DNA of 64,000 bases from Alnus glutinosa (lineage: Eukaryota; Streptophyta; Magnoliopsida; Fagales; Betulaceae): NCBI RefSeq assembly GCF_958979055.1, contig NC_084895.1, forward strand, positions 1,288,001 to 1,352,000, read 5' to 3'. Below, piece by piece: positions 1 to 12,775 of the stretch (position 1 is its first letter; each line of letters begins with the position of its first letter). Below the pieces are notes generated by a model. The model saw only the letters and a program-made list of their open reading frames with translations. It searched no databases and was not told the origin of the DNA. A program made the position numbers and the translations under genes.

Positions 1-1775
1 TTTCCTTTTTTTTTTTTTATGATTTCAACCCTCCGTTAGTATTTTTCATTAAATTCAAACGGATGAATGTCAAAATTCTTAAAATACACCTATTTTTCTT
101 TTTTCTTTTTTCTTTTTTTTAAAAAAAAAAAAAAAAAAGAAGAAAAAGAAGAAGAAAAAAAAAAAAAAACAATTGCAAGGATTTAAGCATTTGTCGGGAT
201 TTTACGGAACTTGCAAAAATATCCATACTTCAATCTTTGAAGAAAATAAATTATATATGATCTTCAGCTTCACCTCTTCAAGATTTAAAAGAACGATCTT
301 TGAAATTTAAAGTTTCGTCATTAAAATCCATGGAAGTATTACTTGTTGGAATGTTAACTTATTTTCTTTTAAGTAGATAGTTTTTAATTTTGACGTTATT
401 CATGAATAGAATTAAACTAACATACAAACATACATAGGTGTGTGTCTAAAAATAAATAATCATGGAAAAAGTTATCTATGGTTGAACTGTTTACTTTTTG
501 CTTTGATTATGAACACTTCCCGACTTTTATCTTTATACGTATATCTTTCGAAATTTTCTACAAACAAATTTTATATAAATCTTATAATATATCTCAAAGT
601 AGCAAATAGTAGTGTTTGATGCAGCCAAAACAATATATATATCATATAATCTTTTTTGTCTTACTCACTAAAAAAAAGGGGGACACTAATTCTCAATGAC
701 CAAACGAGCCTGTCTTATTATTATTATTTTTTTAAAAAAATAAATAAATAATAATAATAATAATAATAAGTATGTAGGAATCATTTGCAAACATTAATTC
801 CCTCATTAATAATATTTTTTTAAAAGGCTTGTGGAGGTCACATCCCACTGGCCCTAATGTGGCTCTGCCACTCACCAAAACGATGCCATGAATAACATTA
901 TTCATGTCCAATCTATTAAAAAAAAAAAAATTCCTAATACAATAATAATAAAAGAAAAAATAAAACACCTTGCAAGTTTCATTACGAGACCAGCTTCTCT
1001 TCCTAACTAAAATTTTTTAGTGGAAAAAAAATAAAAAATAAAAACCATGCCAAGCCGATCAAGTATTCAATAAAGGTTCGGCTATGAACCCTTGCCGAGT
1101 TCGAGATCTAGCTTGACCTCACCTAAAGGTTTAAGCATGAAAGTTTTATGAACTTGATTATACTAAAGCCGAGTTGATGAATAAAATCATAATGATATAA
1201 AAATATGAAAGCAATAGTGGAAATAAAATCAAGACGAGATTTTATGTTGTTCGTTTTATGACTTACATCTACAGAATAAAGCGTAAAAAATTACATTATG
1301 CTCTTATTTCTTAATTGTTTTATAATTAATGCAGAATATTCTTATTTATAGAAGAATTAAGATAAATAAAATTAGTAATCTAATCTAATTAATTTAATTA
1401 CCATCTAACATAATTATAATCAACCTCATAAAAAGAAAGTAACGTACAATATCAATATAATATATTTCCTTTCAATATAGGAAATATATTCTCTAACAAT
1501 TGAATCTGAAAATTCAATAACTAATTTGGCTCAATTCGACTTCAGCCCTTATGAGAGTCTTTTGAAAATAAGTTCTTTTAAAGAGTAATGCTACATCCAT
1601 TTTCATTCCTACTACTGCCTTCATATTTTTTGACATGATTTTTAAAATTACTATTGAATTTAAAATTGAACACTAATAAATTTGATTCAATAATAATTTT
1701 AAAAGTCACATTAAACTAATTTTATTTCTTCATTCTGCATCATAGTACTTATCTTGAGATTCTCTACAAAGTAGT
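1..1775. repeat. Left flank of duplicated unit A, no gene
   Basis: AT-rich sequence without a credible coding region. It is paralogous to about 34640-36400: both contain the same block around 820-920 and 35420-35530, and the same stretch beginning near 1047 and 35657. Positions 1-245 resemble part of a TIR element whose fuller copy lies at 50926-51392. This region is the left end of a large segmental duplication that carries a UGT. Confidence 0.7.
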
Positions 1776-1784
1776 TTATTTTTT

Positions 1785-2190
1785 ATTTTTGAAACAAATT
1801 TCAAATTTTATTGATAAGAGACCAAAAGGTCAACATTGAAGGACAATACATTCCCTATGAACAACGTCATAGATAATGGGTGGAGTTTCCTTTAACCATA
1901 TTGAATCTATGACATGAGTGATGTACAGCCGCTCGAGTAGATAATGAGCTCTTGAATTTGCCTCTCTCCTCACATAAACAATATTTGAGGACCGCAAAGA
2001 ACATAATGCCAATCGTATACCCTCGATAAAATGCTCAAATCTATTTAGAGGTTGGTTTTTGGAATTGATCTCATTTACAACCTGCATATTTAGCATCACC
2101 TTCAAGAATTATGTTAAACATCCCAATTTCCTTAACAAACATAAATGCATGAAGAGCTGCCCACGCTTCGGCCATTGTGAGATCAATGCA
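1785..2190 (-). mobile_element. LINE 3' end with RNase H relic (unit A)
   Basis: On the minus strand this encodes a decayed RNase H domain of the type found at the end of plant LINE polyproteins. Visible pieces are an AEAWAALHA block (Glu motif), EGDA (Asp motif) and a terminal REANSRAHYL block. An A-rich stretch follows on the element's 3' side near 1775-1800. Reading frame is interrupted. Homologous tails sit beside three other UGT copies (10300-10700, 18862-19208, 36405-36830), so it was probably carried along when the units were copied. Confidence 0.75.
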
Positions 2191-2712
2191 AGTAGAATTT
2201 CAAATAAATCCATTTTTGGAAGAAGAAAAAAATGCTGTTTGTGATCCGTGAGTTACTATTCATCCGTCAAAAAGACACTTTTTTAACTATATATCACTTT
2301 ATTTCTAAATTTTGGTGTTGACAAATATATTTTTGATGCAGTGGGGAACCACTTGTGTTTTTCTCTATCTCCATGCCTCTTCCACCATATTATTTTTCAA
2401 TTTTAGATTATCTCAAATTTATATACAGTCCATAAAGCGAAGGGTACTGTGGACTTTTGAGCCTATTCCTCTTATTCATTGAAGAATGATCCTCTTCACA
2501 AGTTTTTTTGGATAATTTCCAAAAGAATACTAAAAGTTAATTTGATGTTATTTTCATCTTTTATCCAAATCCCAGATGGAAGCTATCGAAAAGCAAATAT
2601 ACATATGTCAAATGATATTATTGAAAAGAAACACAAGGGCATGCATTTGTTAAAAGCCAAAATTATTATATAACCATTCAGACTAGACCAAGGAACAACC
2701 TCAGCTTAGGAC

Positions 2713-4206
2713 TCAGGAGTGAACCAATTTGGCTACAAATTCTTCAATGTTTTTATCAGAACTTCCACCCTCGTCAACAGCCTCTTTGGCCAATTTCCTC
2801 CATTTTAAGGCATTTTTCTTTATCTCTTCCCCTCTCTCTCCCTCCATTATTTCCCTAATGCAATGTTCTGCTATTTCTCGCCGGACCAACCCTTTCTCAT
2901 CAACCGGAGCTTTCAATCCCATCTTCCAAACATCCATAGTATACTTTGCGTTCGTGCTCTGGTCTGACCAATATGGTATTGCAACCATCGGCACACCGGA
3001 GCTAAGGGCCTCCAAAGTAGAGTTCCACCCGCAATGCGTCACAAAGCATCCCACTGCCTCGTGAGCTAACACCTTCAGCTGAGGACACCAACTAACCACC
3101 AATCCCTTCTCAGACGTCTCCTCCACAAAGTTTTTGGGGAGCTTTGCCTCTTCTGATGTCCTAACAACCCACAAGAAGCATCTGTTGCTCATTCTCAATC
3201 CCCAAGCTATTTCTTCCATTTGTTCAACTTGAAAATCTACAAAACTCCCGAATGAAACATAAACAACTGACCCTCTTGGACGACCATTTAACCATTTCAT
3301 ACAAGCATCGGTTTCCGGTTTGAAGATGCTCAAACCATAGTCTTTGTCATCTTCAAGTCGCTTGTCTAGGAACATAGATGGTATGGTTGGTCCTATTGTC
3401 CTCAATGGAAAGATCTTTGCCATCCAATCCACCACCTACGAAATAATTTATCAACAATATATCAACTTTTACAAGCATATATAAACTCGTCAAACAATAT
3501 CATTCAGATTTTCAACCAGAAAAAACAGTAGAAGAAATTAATAGTCACAAGCCCTTACCTCTTCCTCCAACTCATAAAATGTGTTGACAAGGACCCAGTC
3601 AGCCTTATCAACGTTGGAGAATTGACCCACAACCATGTCAAAGTAAGCCGGGTAGGATCCAAGATCATAAATGAAGGACGGCATATCCTGAGGTCGGAGA
3701 GGTGGCGATCCAGGAAGAAAAATTTCAGTCTCTGAAAGAGGGAGTTTAAGTACTCCTTTGTAGACATGGTAGTATATATTATCAACAGCACAAGATTGAG
3801 TGAAAAGCATTGCCCCCACCAAACCAAACTTTTTGGCTATGTCTAGAGCCCAAGGCAGGAACGGATCATAAACAACACAATCAACAGGACAGCCTGAGTT
3901 AGAAAGTTTCTCAATGAGCTCGGTCAGAGTTTGTGACCCGACTCTCCGAAAGCGCTCCAAATATGCGTGGATGCTCTCTGCTTCCGCCACCCCGCCCTCA
4001 TCATAGCCATCGGAGATTGTCTCGAACGGAATAGAGTTGGCTTCCTTATCCATGGTATGGGAGATGGACTTGGTAATTACCAGTGTAACTTTCACTCCTT
4101 TGTGCTCCAAACGCTTGGAGAACTCCATCATGGGATTGATGTGGCCTTGGGCTGGATAGGCTAAGACCAAACAATGAGCTCTGTACACATTCCCTTCCAT
4201 CTCCAT
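2713..4206 (-). CDS. UGT74-family UDP-glucosyltransferase (UGT-1)
   Basis: Predicted cytosolic family-1 glycosyltransferase that would move glucose from UDP-glucose to a small acceptor. Exon 1 is 3559-4206 (216 codons) and exon 2 is 2713-3435 (240 codons plus stop). The 123-bp intron 3436-3558 has GT-AG ends and phase 0, giving 456 aa, normal for UGT74. The catalytic His is residue 22 (QGHINP) and its partner Asp is residue 114 (VVYDPFLPW). The PSPG box is residues 332-375, from WCPQ to the closing DQ, with Trp at box position 22, which in this family goes with UDP-glucose use. The start is placed at the first Met that aligns with the paralogues; an open frame runs further upstream but is GA-repeat leader. 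A distinctive FVDFQ patch near residue 281-285 is shared only with pseudogene UGT-6. Acceptor unknown; UGT74 relatives act on salicylate, auxins and terpenoids. Confidence 0.95.
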
Positions 4207-4216
4207 TCCTTCGAGA

Positions 4217-4239
4217 TCTCTCTCTCTCTCTCTCTCTCC
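4217..4239 (-). repeat. (GA)n repeat in UGT-1 5' leader
   Basis: A GA dinucleotide run on the coding strand lies directly upstream of the UGT-1 start codon, within the predicted 5' leader. The same position in UGT-2 (about 12776-12793) and UGT-6 (about 38823-38844) carries runs of different length, so it is a variable microsatellite in the leader of this subgroup. Confidence 0.7.
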
Positions 4240-4261
4240 CGTTACTGCACTATCGTGGGGT

Positions 4262-4270
4262 TTTTTATAA
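4262..4270 (-). promoter_or_regulatory. Probable TATA box of UGT-1
   Basis: Reads CTTTATAAAAAA on the coding strand, about 60 bp before the start codon, which fits a short leader. The same motif is kept upstream of UGT-6 (about 38866-38875). In UGT-2 the matching site reads CTTCATAAAAA. A second TATA-like site with neighbouring CCAAT boxes occurs near 4403-4435, so the true start site is not certain. Confidence 0.5.
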
Positions 4271-5041
4271 AGGCAATGAGATCGAGAGATCACCAAAATA
4301 ATTTTAAAATGTAGACGGCAGAAAAAACTAGTACTCCTGCTGACAGTTATGCATGTTCCAGCTACAATATTGTTTATTATAGTGCGCCAATCAAATCAAT
4401 CAACTTTATAAAAGCCTCAGCCAATCAATGCACATGGCCGCTTTGAAGTTTGCCCTCTCTCTCTCTCCATTGCGACAGGAAGAAGATGGTTGAAATATAT
4501 AAAGAATATAGGAAAAAATATGAAGGTTCGATTATAACGATGATATCTTTATAATATATTTTTTTCCATTTTTAAGTGTTAAAGAATTTGACAAAATAAT
4601 TTTTAAGATACAATAAAGCTCAAATGTTATTCTATAATATATAGTACCTTTGAGAATTACAAGAAATACTCATAAAAAATTGCACAAAAGAAATTTATGG
4701 GAGACAAGAAAGGTCATATTTATAATATTATTATTATTATTATTTTGAATATGACTTAAGGCATAAAGGTCATATTTATAATGATTTTAAACCATTGAAC
4801 TAATGGTCACAAATTTGTAACCGTTAAATCCAAATTAATAGACTCCTAATTAATAACATAGTAATTTCTTTTGTAACCACCAAATCATTAATTTTGTAAA
4901 TCCCAAATCTTTAAATAATTATTTATTAAATAAATCTATCTCTTTCCCTCGCACGCATCCTTCTCTTTCATCAGTCGAATCAAATTTGCAATAGTTTTTA
5001 AAATATGGCTTCTTCTTCTTCTTTCTTTTTTTTTTTTTTTT

Positions 5042-5514
5042 TAGTAATTTTAGTCGTTATATTCATGTCTCTTTTATGTTTATTTGTAAGAACTAATAAT
5101 AATTTAAAAAGAGATAAAAGAAATAGAGAAAATACAGATTTTAGGTGGTTTAGCTTATGACCTACATTCACACGTTAAAACCTTTTATTGACTACATCTT
5201 TTTTTGATTTATTTGATTGTATACAAGACTCTATTTATAGAGAAAGAGTAACGTTACAAGTCTCTTCTACTTCTATACTAACAACAATAAATCTAATTTA
5301 TCATTTTGTAACTCTTATCTCCTAAATACTTGTTACTCTTCTCTCTTAAATTCTTGTAGCTCTTGTCTTAATATCATCTAATAATTATGTAACTTTTAAA
5401 ATTATTATTTGAATTGTGAATGAATTATAATTAAATAACGATTTTAAAAGTCACATCATTACCATATGGACACAAGAAAAACATAAATATGACGGCTACA
5501 AATTACAATTACTT
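5042..5514. mobile_element. MITE-like TIR element, AGTAATT ends (unit A)
   Basis: Inverted ends pair TAGTAATTTTAGTCG at the left with its imperfect complement near 5490-5514. Orthologous copies are at 13535-13964, 21625-22060 and 39667-40138. The unit B copy shows the ends best: GAGTAATTCTAAACG against GAGTAATTGTAGACG. The interior contains a TTTATAGAGAAA motif and no coding sequence. Present in all four units, so older than the duplications. Confidence 0.5.
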
Positions 5515-5929
5515 GAGCTCTGTCTTGTTAATATGAAAATTTCTAATAGATTTGTAAAATTGAAATATTGATATATTAAATTGATAATTTTTAAAATTTA
5601 CGAATATGGTTGTAAAACTAATAAAAGAATATAAGTAAGAATTTATTTTTTATTTTAAATTCAATAAATGTGCAATACGGTGCACGATGCACCTGCTGTC
5701 TGTAGTACACGTCTCACATGCTTCCACGTTATTTGAATTTTCTTCTTCGTGCAGTACTGCAGTTTGCTTTACCGAAAATTTCTCTCAAGCTTTGTCTTTT
5801 TGAAAGTTTTTTATATTAGATATACTATTTGGTACATTTGAATCTTTCTTTTTTAAAAAAATATATATATATATTATATTAATTATATATGTAGAACTTA
5901 CGTGGTAGCACATGCTATCCGTTAAAAAA

Positions 5930-6160
5930 AAACATATTTATTATTATTTAAAATAAAGGAAAATTTGACGTGAAAGCTTGAAAGCTTGGAGCCTTCATGT
6001 CAATTAATTTTTCATGAGAAGAGCCTTGGGCTTCTTTGTTATGGTTAGAACATATTTATTATTATTTAAAATAAAGGAAAATTTGACGTGAAAGCTTGAA
6101 AGCTTGAAGCCTTCATGTCAATTAATTTTTCATGAGAAGAACCTTTGGCTTCTTTGTTAT

Positions 6161-6165
<5 letters not shown>
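5930..6165. repeat. 118-bp tandem duplication
   Basis: Two adjacent, nearly identical copies of a 118-bp stretch; the CATATTTATTATTATTT block recurs at 5933 and 6051. Only one partial copy remains in unit C (about 40520-40612), so the duplication appears specific to unit A. Non-coding. Confidence 0.75.

Positions 6166-6204
<39 letters not shown>
6164..6204. repeat. (TA)n microsatellite
   Basis: About 20 TA units. The matching locus in unit C (40611-40682) has roughly 35 units, so the tract is highly variable between paralogues. Confidence 0.9.
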
Positions 6205-6210
<6 letters not shown>

Positions 6211-6606
6211 TAAACAACCAAGATTTAAATTCATTATTAAATTTGTAAAGTTTAATATGAATCATATTATTTAAAGGTAGATTTAAAAAGCATTTTTAAT
6301 ACCTTAGAATCATGACTTGCGATTCTAAAAAGCATGAGGCTCTAACCTTTAATAATTTAGTATTGTTTAAGTATCGGTTAAGTGATGATATTTACCTCTT
6401 TTTATTTGTTTTAAGTTTTTTGGCCAATGAAGAATGCTATACATAAAATCTCTCTCTCTTTTATTCAAAAATTATATGACTTTTAAAATTACTATTAAAT
6501 CAAAATTTAATAGCAATTAATTTTAAATTTGATAATAATTTTAAAAATCATAACACCATTAGTGATAAAAGAAGATAGAAATCCTACTATAGCATTACTA
6601 AGATTG

Positions 6607-6760
6607 GACGAAGAAACAGCTACAACTTAGGAAATGAACTTAATTTGAGTGAACCAATTTAGCTACAAATTTTTCAATGTTTTTATAGAACTTCCACCCT
6701 CTCGTCAACACCCTCTTTGGCCAACTTCCTCCATTTGAAGGCATTTTTCACTATTTAGTA
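6607..6760 (-). pseudogene. Relic of UGT exon 2, 3' end
   Basis: On the minus strand, about 36 codons matching the end of UGT74 exon 2 are readable ([12 protein letters not shown]), followed by a frame slip and a premature stop before the terminal block. The 3' flank also matches other UGT copies. Nothing upstream of this point is UGT-like. A still shorter relic lies at the paralogous place in unit B (16255-16316), so one more UGT once stood in the ancestral unit. Confidence 0.8.
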
Positions 6761-6939
6761 TATTATAGTAGTTTCATATATATATATAACTAATTATCAT
6801 GTTTGTGTATAATTAACTCTAGTTAATATTGATTAACATATATGATATACCTATCTAGTCATGTTAGTATATTAACATATATACTGCTATACTAGTTAAT
6901 ACTTAATAGTACATTAATTATTTTGTAAATTTTTTTTTG

Positions 6940-7620
6940 AGTTACAATAGAGAACGGGAGAGGAAAGAGAAATAGAAACTAAACACAGAAAAATGGTTGG
7001 ATCACCCAACAGTAAGCTCGATTTAAGCTCCTCAGTGCATAAACAAAAATAAAAATGGAATGTGTCAAAATAATGGATACGGCCTTATAGGTGCTTGAAA
7101 CAAAAGCTACAACTCGCCGCCCCTTAAGGCGGTAAAACCACTGCAACAAGCCTAAAACCCACCAAAAAAATAAAAAAAATAAAAAATACCTAACAGAAAT
7201 CCAAAGGAAATCAAAGAAAAACAAGAAGAAGCCCAAAAAAAAAAAAAAAGTAGTTGCAGCGGGAAGGCGGCGGCAGAACAGAGACCGGCGCCCGAAAACG
7301 GTCTTGTTTTCACTCGTTTCGATTTGTCAAACGCACATCAACAGTACAGAAACAGAAAAAACTGAGGCCCATTGGACCATGGGCTTGGTTTCCAGAATGG
7401 GCAGCGGTGGATTTCAATACACACGTGGCAACACTTGATGCAGTCTCGGGGGTAATGGAAGACAACTAGAAGTTACTAAAGAACCTGAAGAGGGCGTGCG
7501 TTTTATATCTTGAAGTCATGCGTTTTGCGTACCCAAATAATGGGCTTAGAGTTGTAGCTCGACATTTCTGTTAGTAGGGCCTTTTTATGTCAATATGAAT
7601 TTGTTTTAATAATCTTCTTT
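6940..7620. repeat. Thrice-copied block with promoter-like motifs
   Basis: Paralogous to 16520-17110 and 43540-44190. It holds a GC-richer stretch (about 7254-7470) with several TGGGC and GGCCCA motifs, which resemble site II elements of plant promoters. Short open frames here differ among the three copies, so I do not call a gene. It may be a captured promoter or first exon of an unknown gene. Confidence 0.4.
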
Positions 7621-7639
7621 CATACTAAGAAAACTACAG

Positions 7640-8480
7640 CCAAAGCTCTAAAAAATTAGAGTCTATCGGTCTAAGGTTACAACTTTACAGATATAATTTG
7701 AAATTTCTTCCATCTATAGATAATTCATGACTTGTTTTATTGTCATTTTTGCAAGTCCGTGTGCAGCAAAGTTTGACTCTATCTTAATGCGACAGATCTG
7801 TCATATTCCTATCGTTCTTAACACCTCTTTTGTACCTACAACATTTTGGCCATATTTACTCCAACCAACGAATCACCCCTAAGATAACACAATGAAGCCC
7901 CACATCATGACCAAATCATGCTGCCTTTAAAGCACCTATAGCCACTGCCACCACCGGTTTTGACACAAAATCATGTGTGTGCTTCTCGCTGCAATCATCT
8001 GACCCTAAGAATCTCTCACAATAGTACCAATACCCATATGTCTAGTGGTAGCATCAATGGCCACATCTCAATTAATTTTGTACCATCCATCTGGCGGCCT
8101 ATTCCATTTTAAAATCAATTTTGTCTTATGGTGGATTGCATGACCACCTACCTTTGCTTCAATTGTATTGTATGCTTGAAAGAAAGCGGCAGACCCTTGA
8201 ATAAGGAGATTTGGATGGGTGAAGACAACTCCATGAAGCACTATATTTCTTCTCAACCAAATACTACGTATAATAACTGCATACAATGCTAGATCCTCCG
8301 CTGTATACTTGTCAATCCAATTTCCCATCACATCTATAAAACTTACTCCTCCAACATTGCTCTTTTGCATCTTTTTGCAACTAGCTCCCCAAACCTCATA
8401 GGTCAATGGGCAATTCCACAAAATATGTATTGCGCTTTCGCATTCCATATTACAAAAACAAAAATGCACTAAGAATTTTT
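7640..8480 (-). mobile_element. LINE relic: zinc-binding RT domain plus RNase H start
   Basis: The minus strand 8068-8469 encodes CFCNMECESAIHILWNCPL, the Cys/His pattern of the plant LINE zf-RVT region. The start of an RNase H domain follows (KWNRPPDGWYKIN), and decayed RNase H sequence (DVAIDATTRHMG) continues to lower coordinates across stop codons. A shorter copy is at 44890-45510. Unit B has lost this segment (junction near 17340). Confidence 0.75.
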
Positions 8481-9094
8481 TAAAATACCTCGTTTCAACA
8501 TATTCTCTTCCGTTGGGAGGATATCGTTACACGCCTAACATTAAAATACTTTGACAAGATTTGACACCTGCAAACTCTATATTGTCTTCCATAGATCATA
8601 GATAATTTTTTTGTAATCCATTTTTGTAGGTACAAGTTTCTCCAAAAACTTGATTATCAATTCATTCAATTTCCATTTAATTATAGAATCTATGTATCCA
8701 GCATAGCCATTCTTTCCAATTCCAGTTTACATCTCATTCAACTACATTCAATCACCATATCCAAAAACACTTCCATACAATTAGATATAAGAAATAAGCT
8801 TTAGCCACATTAAATTTCTTAACAAAACTACCAAATTAAAAACAAGATCCTTGCTTCGTCACTGCTGATCTAAGGAAAGCTAAACTTCATGAGAAAAGTT
8901 GATGATTTTTATTTTAATTTGGCTTTTCGATTCTTTGAGTTTTCTGATTTTTTTTTTTTTTTTTTTTTGGCACAAATCAGAGAGCATACCCGTTATTTTA
9001 TTTTATTTTTATTTTTTGTTAATGCAGGTTAACCCACAAAGTAGCCATAGGTTAGGTGCTTTGTGTCAGAAGCTAGTGTGGGGTTGTTGACAAC

Positions 9095-9624
9095 AGAATG
9101 TACATGCGGATGCAGTTATTTGTGATATCTGCAAACATAATCGCAAAATACGACTATTTTTACTAATTGCATCCGTGCGGTTATTGTAGTTATCAAATGC
9201 TATTATTTACTATCTGCATATTAAGGTAATGAGCAGATTTTTGTCTTTTTGGCCTTCTTTGGATCTCTATTATAGTCTATTTTAAACGATTTTGAAAATA
9301 ATTTAAGTAAATTTTTAGTGTTTTGAACTTGTTTTAATTTTTTTTAAGCTCTAATCTTTTGAAAATATTTTGATTTCACATTATTTTGTCTTTTTGTCCA
9401 AATGTTACACAAAAAAGCAACACAGTCAATCAAACCAATGTAAACATAATTTAATAATCCAAAATGACGTGGTTTTGGTGAATTTATTAAATATAATATA
9501 TTATATATAAATAGTATGTGGATGCAGTTAATATCATTATCCGCATTTTTTTTTTCTTCTGAGCAATTACAAACAAGAGCGAAGGGTTATATTGGAGGTT
9601 TATATCTGCCCACATGCACACCCT
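9095..9624. mobile_element. Non-autonomous TIR element, GCGGATGCAG family (unit A)
   Basis: Ends pair AGAATGTACATGCGG with AGGGTGTGCATGTGG (complement of the right end). Subterminal repeats of a GCGGATGCAG-type motif lie near both ends. Copies occur at 17902-18444, 45943-47070 and, inverted, about 56285-56985. No coding capacity. The superfamily is uncertain because I cannot find a clean target duplication. Confidence 0.5.
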
Positions 9625-10299
9625 TTAGTTGTCGTGGTACGGATAATGGATGGAGAATCGCAAGAATTCAAATAATAATATAATAATATTTTTAAAAAAA
9701 ATAAAGAATAGTACAAAAAAATTTACATCTTGTGATTAAGTATTTTAGGGTCCGTTTGGGTTTGCGATTTCAAAAATTGCGATTTTAAAAATAGCGATTT
9801 TAAAACGTGCAATTTAAAAAAGTGATTTCTAAAAATGCAGTTAAGCGTTTGGCAAAATCGCAGTTTAGCCTTTAAAATGACAGTTTAGCCTTTTAAAATA
9901 TTGCGTTTTCAAAAAAGCACCGCATTGCCTACAATTTGAATAAATACTTTTCTACGTTTTCAAATCGCAATTTTTTAAAAACGCAGTTTCCAAACGGTTC
10001 ATTTTCTGCAATTTGGTTTAAAATCACACTTTTTCTCTACGAAATCGCAATCTCAAACGCACCCTTAGTTAATATTACTAGAAATGCTCCAACACATGTT
10101 TGGGCGAACTGCAAAGCGCCAAAAGACAATATAATTACTCTTGCCCTAGCCGGTTACCCCAATTGGTCGTTTATTCACCGGCCAGTAGCATCAACATTTC
10201 AGAAAACCAAATTTTTTTCTAAAGCATCCTTTTACAATCTTCTAATTAATTTCAAACGCATCCTTCCAATCTTCCAATTTCCAAGAGTGTCTTTACAAA

Positions 10300-10700
10300 T
10301 TTTTTTTTTTTGAAACAAATTACCGAATTTTGTTGATAAAAGAACAAAAGGTCAACAATGAGGGATAATATATACATTCCCTATGAACAATGTCATAGAT
10401 AATGGGTGTAGTTTCTTCCAACCATATATATTGAATTTATGACATGAGTTATAGTCGCTTAAACTAGATAATGAGCTGCTGAATTGGCCTCTCTTTGTAT
10501 ATAAACAATATGAGAGGACTGCAAAGAACACAACGCCTATCGAATACCCTCAATAAAAATCAAATCTATTTAGAGGCTGATTTTCGAAATTGCTCTCGTT
10601 GACAACCTGTATATGTAGCATCACCTTCAAGAATAATGTCAAACATCCCAATTTCCTTAACAAATACAACCGCATGAATAGTTACCCACGCTTCGGCCAT
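10300..10700 (-). mobile_element. LINE 3' end with RNase H relic (unit B)
   Basis: Homologous to 1785-2190 and carrying the same decayed RNase H tail. Its low-coordinate flank is the sequence that ends unit A (CCAAGAGTGTCTTTACAA), which marks the A/B junction. Confidence 0.7.
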
Positions 10701-11260
10701 TGTGGGATCAATGCAAGTAGAATTTTAAACAAATCCATTTTTGGAAGAAGAAAAAAATGCAGTTTGTGACCAGTGAGTTACTATTTATCCGCCAAAACGA
10801 CACTTTTTTAACTATCACTTTATTTCTAAATTTTGGGGTTGACAAATATATTTTTGATGCAGTTGGGAAACCACTTGTGTTTTTTCTCTCCTCTTCCACT
10901 ATGTTGTTTTTCAATTTTAGATTATCTCAAATTTATATACAGTTCATAAAGCGAAGACTGAAGAGTGCTGCAATGTTCATTAATAATTTCGTGGACTTTT
11001 GAGCCTATTCCTCTCATTCATTGAAGAATAATCCTCTTCACAAGATTTTGGAGAATTTCCAAACGAAATACTAAAAGTTAGATGCTATTTTCATCTTTTT
11101 ATATATCCAAATACCAGTCGGAAGCTATCGGAAAGCAAATATACATATGTTAAATGATATTATTGAAAAGCAACACAAGGGCAGGCATTTGTTACAAGCT
11201 ATAGCCAAAATTATTATATAACCATTCAGACTAGACCAAGGAACAACCTCAACTTAGGAC

Positions 11261-12765
11261 TTAGCAGTGAACCAATTTGGCTACAAATTCTTCGATGTTT
11301 TTATCAGTACTTCCACCCTCGTCAACAGCCTCTTTGGCCAATTTCCTCCATCTTAAGGCATTTTTCTTTATCTCTTCTCCTCTCTCTCCCTCCATTATTT
11401 CCCTAATGCAATGTTCTACTATTTCTCTCCTGACCAACCCTTTCTCATCAACCGGAGCTTTCAATCCCGTCTTCCAAACATCCATGGTATACTTTGCATT
11501 CGTGCTCTGGTCAGACCAATATGGTATTGCAACCATCGGCACACCGGAGCTAAGGGCCTCCAAAGTAGAGTTCCACCCGCAATGCGTCACAAAGCATCCC
11601 ACTGCCTCGTGAGCTAACACCTTCAGCTGAGGACACCAACGAACCACCAATCCCTTCTTAGACGTCTCCTCCACAAAGTTTTTGGGGAGTTTTACCTCTT
11701 CTGATGCTCTAACAACCAACAAGAAGCATCTGTTGCTCATTCTCAATCCCCAAGCTAGTTCAGCCATTTGCTCAAGTTCAAGAGCAGCCATACTCCCGAA
11801 CGAAACGTAAACAACTGACCCTTTTGGATGACCATTTAACCATTTCATACAAGCATCGGTTTCCGGTTTGAAGATGCTCAAACCATGGTCTTTGTCATCT
11901 TCAAGTCGCTTGTCAAAGAACATAGACGGTATGGTTGGTCCTATTGTCCTCAATGGAAAGATCTTTGCCATCCAATCCACCACCTACGAAATAATTTATC
12001 AACAATATATCAACTGTTACAAGCATATATAAACTCATCAAGCAATATCATTCAGATTTTCAACCAAAAAAAAGAAAAAACAGTAGAGGAAATGAATAGT
12101 CACAAGCCCTTAATTACCTCTTGCTCCAACTCATAAAATGTGTTGACAAGGACCCAGTCAGCTTTATCGACGTTGGAAAATTGACCCACAAGCATGTCAA
12201 AGTAAGCCGGGTAGGATCCAAGATCAAAAATGAAGGACGGCATATCCTGAGGTTTGAGAGGTGGCGATCCAGGAAGAAAAATTTCAGTCTCTAAAAGAGG
12301 GACTTTAAGTACTCCTTTGTAGACATGGTAATATATATTATCAACAGCACAAGATTGAGTGAAAAACATTGCCCCCACCAACCCAAACTTTTTGGCTATG
12401 TCTAGAGCCCAAGGCAAGAACGGATCATAAACAACACAATCAACTGGACAACCTGAGTTAGAAAGTTTCTCAATGAGCTCGGTCAAAGTTTGTGACCCGA
12501 CTCTCCAAAAGCTCTCCAAATATGCAGGGATGCTCTCTGCTTCCGCCACCCCGCCCTCATCATAGCCGTCGGAGATTGTCTCGACCACAATAGAGTTGAC
12601 TTCTTTATCCATGGTATGGGCGATGGATTTGGTAATAACCATTGTAACTTTCACTCCTTTGTGCTCCAAGCGCTTGGAGAACTCCATCATAGGATTGATG
12701 TGGCCTTGGCCTGGATAGGCTAAGACCAAACAATGAGCTCTGTACACATTCCCTACCATCTCCAT
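11261..12765 (-). CDS. UGT74-family UDP-glucosyltransferase (UGT-2)
   Basis: Two-exon glucosyltransferase paralogous to UGT-1. Exon 1 is 12118-12765 (216 codons) and exon 2 is 11261-11983 (240 codons plus stop), split by a 134-bp GT-AG intron (11984-12117) in phase 0; total 456 aa. Catalytic His22 and Asp114 are present. The PSPG box is complete, starting WCPQLKVL and ending YWSDQ. The loop after the second Rossmann strand reads [10 protein letters not shown], unlike UGT-1. The usual FLWVVR block reads FLLVVR, a Trp-to-Leu change outside the PSPG box. The start is the Met that aligns with the family ([11 protein letters not shown]). Its TATA-like site differs from UGT-1. Probably functional; acceptor unknown. 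Confidence 0.94.
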
Positions 12766-12775
12766 TCCTTCGAGA

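Larger units (their letters stand above)
4430..6600. repeat. Conserved UGT upstream block (unit A)
   Basis: No gene seen. This upstream block is repeated behind UGT-2 (12960-14330), the truncated UGT-3 unit (21317-22070) and UGT-6 (39030-40760). It includes a TIR element (5042-5514), a 118-bp tandem duplication and a TA microsatellite. Its conservation reflects copying of the whole unit. Confidence 0.65.

Noticed and set aside
2729-3064. Open frames antisense to UGT exon 2
   Set aside because: A shadow of the conserved coding strand; the same shadow recurs in every UGT copy.
6164-6204. Possible CRISPR-like or satellite repeat
   Set aside because: A plain TA microsatellite; no spacer-repeat structure anywhere in the window, and the DNA is plant nuclear.
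7254-7469. 71-codon open frame in the promoter-like block
   Set aside because: Not kept in the paralogous copies of units B and C.
9027-9090. Possible terminal exon (VNPQSSHRLGALCQKLVWGC) after a splice-like AG
   Set aside because: Present in three units beside a TIR element, but no upstream exon or known family; too short to call.
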